Source: Alentia gelatinosa
Lineage: Eukaryota; Annelida; Polychaeta; Phyllodocida; Polynoidae
Assembly (NCBI GenBank): GCA_950022655.1
Contig: OX465583.1
Location: forward strand, 32,453,360 to 32,517,359
Length of the DNA stretch: 64,000 nt
Direction: 5' to 3'
The position numbers and the translations under genes are program-made. The notes below the pieces were generated by a model. That model was given only the letters and a program-made list of their open reading frames with translations, did no database searches and was not told the DNA's origin. Shown here one piece after another: positions 24,101 to 36,100 of this stretch; positions within the stretch are counted from its first letter, which is position 1; each line of letters starts with the position of its first letter.

Positions 24101-27100
24101 AAGGAAAGAAGTAGATCTTGAAAATGAGCTGTAGCCATGACTGTTTCATTACTCCATATGAGTGTGGGTAGAGTAGAGTTAAGTTTTAAGAATCAGTGGC
24201 CATAGTTAAGTTTTAAAGAATCAGTGGCAACCAATGTTGTTAAGACTAAAGATTTTGCTCACTCTGAGGGCGCCGATGAAGTCGTTCTCCATGAGGATGT
24301 TGCCCTGCTCGAGATGGTGCTCCGTGCCGCGTTCTTTGTGCAGGTGCATGTTCAGTTTGAGCATGTCGTTCTGCATGTGGCTGATCTCACGCTCAATGTC
24401 GCTCGTCTCCGTCAGCTGGTGGTTGATCTCTCCTAGAACCGCGACCATAATACATGAGCAGCGGCTTAGATATGATGACAACCATCTGAGTATATAGTTA
24501 TCCTATCTCTGCAGTGGGGTTAAGCTCATCTATCCGATAATATGACACTAGTCTATCCGAGAATATTACATGAAAAATCTGTACACAATGATAGGTAATG
24601 ATAGCTTACAAGCCAAGAAAGAAATACATTTATGCCAAAATACTGGTTCACAATTCACAGGGGATGAGAAAGTTAATCATACAATCTACTGATATAGAAT
24701 ATTAAAATAAAAAAATGGCTTCCTTTAAAAAAAAAATCTAAATCGGGTGCAACATGAATAAGTTCACCCCCCCCCCAAATATTTTTCTTCATAGCGGCCA
24801 ACTTTCCTAAGAACTCATTGATAATTTACAAGACCTTTATTTCATCTAGATCCGATAAGAAAATTCAAAAAATGTAATCCACATTATAAGAAACGAACCA
24901 GAATAATCCAAAACAACTTTCCTAAAAAAAAAACATGGCGCGCAACCAGAATCACAGGGAAAATAAATAGTAGCGCTAGAGCACTAGATTGCACCAACAG
25001 AATCTACTGACCCTCGATACGGAGTTTCTTCTGTGAGAGGATGGTGAGTTGCTTCTTGAGGTTCTCCACGTCCTTGGTCTGTGTGTCCTTCTCTTGTGTG
25101 AGGCGCACCAGTTCACTCTGGTCCCTCAGCCACATCTGCTGCAGCTCCCCAATCTCTGCCTGCTCCGCGTCGATCGACTTCTGCAGTGAGTTGATGTTGA
25201 TCTCCAGCGGTCCCAGCTCCACGCCCTGTCAACCAAGGGTTAAATAGTGAGTAGGACATTACGCAAGCTCCAAGCCCTGTCAACCAAGGGGTAAATAGTG
25301 AGTGTATAGGCATGGGAATGGCATCTTATAAACAAGCAGGACGTTGCCACGTCTTGTTTTTATTTTTTTTTATTTTAGAAACAAAAATAAAACTGGAAGT
25401 TGGCCAGGAGTCTGGGGGGCCGCGATAAGGCTCGTGGAATTTAAGCTTTTTTCTTCTTCTTTAGTATTTTGGAGATATTTCTGCGTTTTAATTTCGTGAA
25501 CTTTTATGGTGTATACTTCTTTTCCCCAACCACAAAAATGTTCTCACTGGATTACTGACAGATTGATCACGAAACATTTTCATGGAAAAAGTGCCCTAGG
25601 TTTGGTCCTCCATTTTCAGTATTTCAAAGGCACATCCTACAACACACAATTATGAATTCAAACCGGTTCCTTTGAATTATTCTAATACAAAATGAGTGAA
25701 ATGTAAAATTTCAGTTTGACCTAACTCAATACCTAAGTTAAGCCGATTTGTAGTTTTTTTATTTGTATAGGAAATGTGCTGAACAATAAAGTTTTCTTCA
25801 ATTCTTTCCAAAACAAGGAGAGTGACCTATGATTCTTAAAACTTAAATGTGTAAGTACACTATGTGATATTCTGTAAAAGTTACATGGGATCTACTATGT
25901 GAAAAAGAATTTTCAAGAATTTCTATGCATTCTATTAATAATATTATCGTCATTTTAATCTCTGAATCACAAAAAAAACTGGTACAGTGACCCCATTTCA
26001 AAAGATAGATGTGTTCTGACATCATTTATCAATATATCTAACTTCAATCAAACAGGGATGTCAGTTGGGATCATGAAAAGCAGTGCGGTCCACTATAAAC
26101 CCATTTGAAGTATGGATACGTTAGAGTTAAGCTTGGAGACATCACACCATGGTGCCCTGATGGTGGCCTGATCTATCTAGTATATCAAGGTTTTGTTCTA
26201 CTCACTCCGGCACTGGAGATGAGCTGCTCCATCTTCTTGTTGTACTGGTCGATGACACCCTGTTTACGCTCGATGATGGCATTACGGTGCACCATCTCGT
26301 TCTCGCTGCGCGTAATAATCTCATTCTTCTGACGGATCTCTTCATCCAACTCTCCCAGAATGCTCGACAATCGCTCGATCCTCATCCGCGTGTTGGAGAT
26401 GTCCAGGGTGTCCTTCGAAAGCTGGTTCTCCACCTCCGCCACTTGAGCATCCTGCAGATGGTGTAGGTGTGTAAGTGTTGTGTCACATTTTTAACTAGGA
26501 AACTGTGTATATCTTACTGATACTTGTATACTGAATGAAAGCAGAATACCTCTAGTGCGGCCGAAAAAGAAAAGTGTGCTTTAATACTTAACTTGTGCAT
26601 TGTACCTTTGTTTAGTGCAGGGGATATTTCCAAGTATACAATGATATATCTTACGCCAAATTGAATGAACAAAAAGAGAGACTAGAATTTATTTAACTCT
26701 TGTGTAAAAACACAATCGCCAGTTATGAATTACACAATCAATATAAGAATACAGAATTTCGATATGTTTTTCAACGGTATTTTACGATACTTGTACGCGT
26801 TTTGAATAACAATGAACAGTATGAAAAGACATGAATACACGAGGAATGTGGTAACATGTGAGTAGTACATACGAGGTGCTTGGTCTGGTCGCGCATCTTG
26901 CCCGTCAGTTTGTCCGTGTAGTGAGAAGCTTTGTCCAGTGTGAGCTGAGAGCGCAGCATCTCCAGGATTTGGTCCTCCAGGTGCACCTTCTCCAGGTACT
27001 CGCGCTCTATCTGCTTCCTCAGGGCGTTCACTTCGTTCATCCGCAATGTCTTGTCCTGTAATAAAAAATCAACATGAAATTTGGAATTACAAGGCAAAAG

Positions 27101-30100
27101 CAATGACAAATTTGAGGCTACCAGGCAATAAAAATGAGAATTTGGAGATTATAAGGCAAGAAACTTTTTTTTTATTTAGGAAAAAACACAAACAGGATAC
27201 TTTAATATCTATACACAACTCTTCTCAAGTTTCCCATAAATGATACTATAGAACACGAACTGGATTGATAATATATGTACAATATATATATCTTCTTAGT
27301 GTAGAAATTAGAGCACCTGTCAACAGACCCCATCCCTCCCCAAACCTTCATCTTTTATTAAAGGTCACTGGTTATAGTGCACAGAAATTATAAGCTCAGT
27401 ATATCAAAACATTTTAACAATAAATCATTTAACAGAGTTGTAAAAAGCAGAGAATTCCAAGGTATACCTGCTCTGTACATTAGATTTGATCTAAAAATGT
27501 GCCAAATAGAGTTATCGGTTCGTAATTTAACTACAACTCCCTGTGCGTCATATTGAACGCATTCTAAACCTCAGTCTCACCGTATTAGCGCGGTTGAGGG
27601 CCTGCTCCGTCTCATGCAGCATACGCGAGTAGGTGGCGTACTCGTTCTTCAGGGCGTCGTGCTTGTCCTGGCAGATCTGCAGCAGACGTTTGATGGTCTG
27701 AATGTCGTTCTCCGTCTTACTGTTGATCGTCATCAGCTTCTCGTTTTGCTCCTGTTCCTTGTAGATGGACTTCTTATAGCCCTCAATCTCCGTCTCCAGT
27801 GAGAGGATCCGCTGCTGTTGCTCACTGTAGTAAAAAAAAAGTTAGATTTTCTTGTTGTTGTCGTTTTTTAGAAAGATAAAACAGTTCTCGTAATGATAAT
27901 GTCAAATGATACTTACATGACCTTTCGATGTGGCCATACAATGGCTCCTCTTTTTTATTTCAATTTTGGCATAGTGCTATAATGTTACAATAAGCTAGTT
28001 ATCTAAGGTTTTATGATTTCGTGACTTATATTGATTTAGTCTTTCTATGAGATATGAAGATAATTTCTCTCATTTGCTGTGTATTGGTTTAATGTTTAAA
28101 AAAAGACGTGATATAGCAAACTGTAACATATTCATCCTCGTATTCAGGGAATTTGTTATTCATTGAAAACGTGGCTAGGTGTTTTCTTATGGGCAAGAAT
28201 ATGTTATTTGTTTGGCATGTTGATATTCCCGATAAGAAAAATCAGGGTTCTGATTTAAAGCGTCATTATACAGGCCTCATCAGATACTTCATTTTATTTA
28301 TATGCTGATGTTGAAATGGTGATAATTTAATTTTCTTTGATTACGTAAAATATGACATGTTATTCCTGTCACCTATGACATTAGAGGCTTGTCTAACATT
28401 TACCTTAGAGGGATTTAGTCTTGCACGATATAGTATCTCTCTTGGGTATGACACTACAGGTTGATCTAACATTTAATCCTACAAAGGACGTGTCTATGTT
28501 ATGATTATCACAGGTGAGACATGTAAGACCAGTAAGGGGTATACGTACTGGAGGGCGTCCTGCATGGCGGAGTGCGCCTCGTCTCGGCGCCGCATTCCGA
28601 TAAGAGAACTGTTCCACTGCTGGAAGAGCTGTTTCTTCTCCAGGTTGATCGCCTGAATAAATAACAGTCATACTTGTTAGGTAAGCGTGCATCAAAATCA
28701 TGACCTGTTTATCTAGAACCATGGGGGGGGGGGGGGGGGGGGAAGGACTCAGCACCACCTCTTTTTCAAATTGATATGAAGGTTATTTTAGTTTAACCAT
28801 GTGTGCAACACTTCTGAATCAATAAAACATGTCTCTTCTTAATAACAACTTTTCATATAAAGATACACATTCCACTTTAAGATGAGACAGATGAGATGAA
28901 ATACAAAACTTCTAGCGTGGATATTTTTTTTTTCTGGGTATTTCATACCTGAGTATCGTTATTTGTTCCTTAATCAGCCATGCCAAATTTTCCAAAGCTA
29001 ACGACCGTGGACATATTGGTATGGATTAGTGCATCTAGCTTTATTTGGAAGCGTACCTCAATCTCCATATGGGCTTCAGACAGGGCACCTTTCGTGGCCT
29101 TCGTCTCCAGCCCCTGTGATGTCATCTGGGCTTCATACATGGCGATCTCTTCACGTAGTTTGTCCACTCTCTCAACGAGCCGGTCCACGAACAAATCCTG
29201 AAGACCAGAGAAAATACTATGAACTACCGACTCACAACTGTGTTCCACTATGGCATTATAATTTGCAAGACAATTCATACACCGACTGATTATTGTCTTT
29301 TAAGTAATGTCTTTTCCCTTCTTTTTCAGAATATAGATATCATCAAAATTTGTAAAACAAAATTTTAATTTTTTTTCTAGATTTCTGTCTCCAAATCCAT
29401 GTAAATAATTGCAGAAACAAGGAGAGAAGCCCTCCCTGAGTTGCTCTCATCTGAAGCATCTTACGATGCTTACTCGAGAGCGTAACTTAAGTTTTGAAGA
29501 GCCTAGCAAGCCAATACTCTTCTACACATGGATGTCTAACTAATGACACGTGGCGAAGACTGTTGCAAATAAGATATTACTGTTAGAACAAGATGTGTAC
29601 GCTATTATAAGCTACACATGACTATCATGGGGAAGATGTCTTACTTGTTTCTGCTTCTCGACCTCGGCCTTGGCGACCTCGGTGTCGGCCTTCTCGGCCG
29701 CTCGTCTCATGACGGCGATGTCTGACCTCACGTCCTCCTTGGCGTTGTCCATATAGAACAGACGTAATGCCAGATTCTCCACCTCCTGCTGCAGCTCGGA
29801 GCCTGTATGCGGCAGTACACGCACGTGTTATACAAACTAAGACACCAGTTACTGCACCAACAGAAACTATAATGGTAAATAAATCATTTTTCTCCCTTAC
29901 ATTTGGGCACATGCAGGTGGATTCGTCCAGTTTGCGGGGAATTATTTTCTAGGAATTCTCATATTAAATTGTGATTATGGAATTTCCCATAGGAAGACCT
30001 GACTGTACATGGCAAATAAACTCAAGAAATAAAGTGTAATCATTTTCCATGTGAATATTTTTGCCTCAGAGAAAATGTGCCGGCCATGGAATGTGACTGA

Positions 30101-33100
30101 GGGGAGCTTTGAACGACTGATCCATTGGTGTGAATGAAGTTCTATTCTTCTTTACACAAGGGAAAAGAATATTATATACTGAAAATTAAAGGTGGATTTC
30201 CTTGAAAAAAAAAAAGGAAATCTGCCACGTCTGAATTACAAAAAGAAAACATACGACTCCCCTCTTGACTTGCAGAGCTGTGACATACTCACCCTTCTTC
30301 TTCTCACTGTTGACAGTGAACTGGAAGTTGCGGTACATTTCCTGCACGTCGGACAGGGTTTGCTCCTTCTGACTACGGACCTGGTTCAGGTTGGAGAACT
30401 CGTCATGGTTCTTCTCCAGCATCATCTGGTGCCGGGCCAGTTCCTGCTGCACGCCGTACAGCTCCACACCCACGTTCTCGCGCTCAGAGCCGCGGTTCTT
30501 CACCGCCTCCTGCAGTTCACGTAGCTCCAGGGTTACCTTTTCATCCTGCTTCTCCAGGTGCGAGCGCAGGGCTTTCTGGAAGCGCTGCATCAGCGGCTGT
30601 AAACGGGAAACAAACACAGGCATGGCGTCAGTGGTGGTACATGTGAGATTAGAGCAAACTCATAGCTGGTAGCCATGTGCAAGGTTTAAGTTGTAATGTG
30701 AACGGAGACATATAACTGGAATCTCCCTATTGTCTGAAATACCCAGCAAACAATTGAGAAATAAAATTCAGGACAAAAAAAATCCCCTTGGTATTCAGAA
30801 ATTCATCTAAATTTGTCAGCAATTGACTACATAGTCTCACAACTCTATATAGTAGTGACTGCATGAAAACCAAGGAAGAAGTCCCCATTTATCAAAGTCA
30901 GGACACCAATACGTACATGGTCTGGGTCTAGGACGACCATCTCGTCCTCGCCGTCGCTCTCGGCGTCCTCATCTGACAACTCCTCCTCGTCCTCGTCGCC
31001 CATGTCGTCCTCGCCCTCGCTGCCGTCGTCGTCACTGCCGCCATCCCCGGGCGCCTGATGGCGAACCAGCGCCATGTCGGTCTGCACCGGCTCCAGGTCC
31101 GTCATCTCAGGTAAGGGGTCGTCCAGGTCGGCGCCCAGGTCGTCCAGGTTCGTCTGACCTGGCGCTACAATAAGATATAGAAGAATTATAGAACATGATA
31201 GGATTTATTTCCTGCCATGGAGGAATCACACAGAATTTGTTTATTTGAAATATATTTACTTTTGTTAATGATACGAGGCAATGGGAATTGCTAGTAAGCT
31301 GCACTATGCTACTGCTTGAAATACAATGGCGCTTATTGGCAGAGGGATACCTCAGATACTTTGAAATTCTCCGTATTAACCTGTATTCTTTTCGTTGAGT
31401 GTTTTGTGTTTTTTTCTGGTGTGATGATGATGATTCTAGTATCAAAGATACAAGAGTTATCAACGACCTTCCTAGCCTCGCCTCAGTTAATATCAACAAT
31501 TCTACAGATAAGTTCGGGGCTTACTCTCACCTGGCTCATCTTCGGCATCTTGTGGCCTGGATGCTGGTCTTCCTGACGCTGGTCTTCCTGACGCAGGTCT
31601 TCCTGACGCCGGCCTTCCTGACGCCGGCCTTCCTGACCCTGGCCTTCCTGATGCTGGTCGTTGGCTGGCTGAGGGCGGTCTACCTGAGGCAGGCCTGGAG
31701 GCCGGTTTGGAGGCGGACGGGGGCCGGCCGGACGCCGGGCGGGGCGGTGTGCCATCTGTCTCCGCCGGTTTGGAAGCAGAGGCGGGACGGCCCGTCAACA
31801 CTAAACCCTCAGCTGGTACGAATTAAGTTAATATATGGTAATGAAGACTCCTCAATTAGAGACACTAAAGAAGGTAGCACTAAAATTAATTGGGGTTATC
31901 GATAAGGTACATACGCAATGACGCAGGGTAGGAGGGGTTACGACATGATTTGACATTTTTGATAGATCCCTTATTTAATCTATTGTGCACAAAATTCATG
32001 TATATTTTACGGATGGTTACTTATAGAATATTGTCACACACCGTACATTATAAAAAATTACTAATTTCCCTAAAAAAAGATCTAAGGCATTTTTCCCCTG
32101 ATTTATCCAGTCTAATGGCTTATTCCTATAGAAAAAAGATTGCTTACCATCATCAGCTTCTTTAGTGGCTGAACCACGTCGTGATCCGGCCTGTGATCCG
32201 GGCTTGGACCCGGCTTTAGACCCCTTGGGGCTGGCAGGAACTCCTGCTGCCGATCCCGGCCTGGATCCTCTGGCGGCGGAGCCGGGGCGAGACGCCTTCG
32301 GGCTGGCGGGCACTCCGGCGGCCGACCCGGGCCGACTCCCGGCCTGACTGCCGCTGCGAGAGGCAGGACGGCTACCCGAAGCTGTGGCCGGCTTCTCCCC
32401 CGCTGCCGACCCTGGGCGTGAGCCTGATCAAATACCCATGTATCTCATTTTTCAATAATTCAGTAGTTACAGCGTGAGCGACTCAAAGACAAAGTTCTCA
32501 AAGAAAAGAGAGACTGAATACCTACATCCCCATCTTTGACCTGCCTAATGATTCATGTATAAGATAATACTAACGATAGTCGTATTGTAATAACTGTGTA
32601 GGACGGGCTAGCGTAATGAAAATCAGCCTAAAAGCCCGGCTCCACTGGGGAGACGGGATCATCATAAGTCTATAAATTGTAATAAACACCAGGTGAGGGT
32701 TATAAAAACCGCGACACTCATCACACCACAAACAATCACACCAGTGGCGGCAGGCTGGCGCGTTGGTGCGATGCAACAAATCCATCGCATAGCACATCAT
32801 GGCATGTTCATGATATGCGACGAATCCGTCGCACATGCATAGAGTGCTTCCTATGATAAGTATGTCTAAAAGCCTTTTGTCTTTGAGCTAGGGAGCCCAC
32901 ACCCCTGGCACATGGTTTGTCCTGCTATTAATGTTTAGTACATACCGGTATGACAGCACTAGGTGTAAGCCTGTGTCTATATATTTCTTTTTCCTTTCCT
33001 ATATGTATTCGTATTCGTAAGTTGTATGCATATCTTTGTGAATATATATCATATTTGATATTTCTACACTATGTATCAGTATATATACCACAGCTATAGG

Positions 33101-36100
33101 GGTATGCCACTAGCGCTGCAACGATTCTATTGCACCAGTGTGACATACCCTGGACTTCACTTGAGAATGAGTACAACAAATCCATCTCAGTTAGAGTCAT
33201 TGGGTCGGCCAGTGTTAATGGGCTCATAAAAAACATGTGCGATGATTCCGTCTCTCCAATGAAGCCGGGGCTTTAGATAGGCTGATACACACGGCCTCTT
33301 TATATGATGTCAATGCTAACGATAACAATCACGTCGCAGTGGTTATATCTGCTAACATATAAAGACTAAAGGATACCGCTTCTCTTATGTCCAGGAATTA
33401 CATATTGATATCATTTTGGGCAATTTGGTTTAGACGATTGAAAAATAATAAAGTAGATACACCCAGTAGTTTACATCAATAAACTCTTAACCGTGATGAA
33501 TTTAACTTAATGGTGTAAATAAAATCTTCATCAGTCTACTAATATGTAAATATGCTGATATTTTCCATAAAACACACCCATACGTCAGATCTCCATAGCA
33601 GAAGTTTAATATATCTATAATTCTATTCCCCATTCCGGAAACGAGAATAAGTTAAAGAAGAGTGGTAAGAACCTTTTGGAGAAGCTCTTGATTTGGCCGA
33701 TGAGGGCCTTGATCCAGCGCGGGACCCTGGTTTTTCTTCTGCTGGTGTTTCTGGTTCCATGTCGCCTGTATCAAACTGCAAACCGAATTATGGATAGTTG
33801 CTTTGACAAGTCAAAGGCAAACAATATATGATCCTTTCATTGGAGGCAAAAATGAAGGAATAACCAATAATTAGAATTATCGCCTTCTGCAGGTGAGATA
33901 TAGAACCTATTTTTTTTTCATTAGATGAATGCATGTCGTGGACATAAACTACAACACATCATCTGATTTGTTAAAACAATATTTCAATATTTGACTTATC
34001 AATTTTGGTTTTCTTTCGGCAAAAGACATAAGGCTTTTACCTTGTAGTCTAGAATTTGAATTATCAACGTAATAGCCATTGAGGAAATGCTAAGTAAGGG
34101 CTGTATTATAATTGTCGTCATACAACAGGGAGGGGGTGGGGTCTTGTCTACATGACCAATAATGATAACGGTATGAAAAAAACATTACAAGGAGGCTGGT
34201 CAAAAATAATCTAGAATAGCACGAGGTCATTAATTAGCAACGCGCGTGGTGGCCGTCAGTCAGTGCGAAAACAATACATTTCTCAATCATTACTCTTCAA
34301 ATGTTTCTCCACAAGCACCCGTTTATCACATCTACTATCAAAATACATCTTCTGAAAGGTGGGATTCAGGGCTTTTCTGTGAATATAAATATAAGAGTAA
34401 AAGTGCAATATATTTTTTATTTTTTGACTATCTAAGAAAGACTGGCCTGCGCCTATACCCTGATCCATGGCCACTGCTCTGTCAGACACAGTTAATTCAT
34501 CCATTTGCTGATAGGTTCTGCTACTTTAGGTGCCAAAGCACTATTTTAGTCAATCAGAGGACATAATGGGCTTCACTTTAGTGCTAGCAGGAAATTTCTA
34601 TGACCAGAACAATTTGATCAGGCACCAATTTGAAAAAAAGAAAAGTTCTTGACACAAGAATGAATGAATCAGACAATCTAGTGCATATATGCCATTACAA
34701 AGAGCATACATAGAGGATTAATTTGATGTATGATATGCCATAGTTTTATGGATGTAAATGACCAGCATTTTGAAATAACTACACTTAAAAACTGAATTTA
34801 TCAATTCTTTGATCTGGCTGGAGACTTCAGGTTCAAGATAAATTATGCAAATTAGCTGTCCAAATTCCTATTTACATGATAAAGATATACTTTGTCTTGT
34901 ATGACATAATCTAGATTAGAGAAGAGTATTATATAAGTGTTTTTGTACTAAATCCATGCACCATTATTACAGATTTCCCTATTAATATGCAAATTAACTA
35001 TGACATCATCAATATACATAAGAAATAAATATCTTCATTGGATTCAGCATGGGAAAATACCCCTGAATGCTAAATATCATGTCCCTATCATTAATATCTA
35101 GAGAGTTATTGTAATAAATCTGTTCATCTGTGCTAATCATTATGTGGTGCTATGCTATCTATCTACTGATTTCTATATATTTGAGTTCTTTAAACTCAAC
35201 CTTAATCTGACTAGACTTTCTTCCATAATTCTTGAACTACTTGACCGATTTTTAAAATTCAAAAATCTTTGTGATCCTCTCTTTCCCGGGGTATCATTTG
35301 CATACATTATTCTAATTATAGATATGAAATTCAATCTTTCATTCTCATATCTACATTAATGGACAAATCTTAAGGACAGATTCTTCTCAACGATCTAGAT
35401 ATGAGGAACTTCTGAAAGGTGTTCTGGAGATTTGGTACTTACATATTTGATACTAAAATCATAGTAAATAACTTTTGAATTACGAATTTTTCACAAAAGT
35501 AAAATATGAATGGAAACAATTTTATTTACCTCTGATAAGGCCGCGACAGTGACCTTTGATACTACGTCGTTTAGACCGCTGGGGCTAAAAATAGATCATA
35601 ATAATGATTGCAAAGCGTTCTCCTTACAGTCAAAAAGTTTATATGTACAATCATCAATGCGCAATGACAAGGAAACTCTAAAGCAATACACGGATGTGTA
35701 TTTTTTAACTACGACCGGTTTGATGTCATTCAAAAACATAACAGCAAAAAGTGAAACTCATCATCCTCTACACAACCCGATAAATACAATTGGAAAACGA
35801 TCCTATCTTTTATAGACAAAGTGAAAATCAGAAACGGAAGAATGGAATAACGCTTTGCTTTTCGCTCCATATAAGAATCTATTATATACCCATGCAGTAG
35901 TGTATTTGATGATTACGTACTGCTGCTCCCTATGCAGTGTAAATAGTGTACTGAACCCTGAGCAGTATACTGCTATTCTGAACACGTTGAAACACCAGCA
36001 GTATGTAGGCTTTCCCCTTTGACATGTCTCCTATGCCAATATATGGTAAGATTTTATTAGCTTTGGGTATATAATAAATATATAACGACCCACCGTGCTT

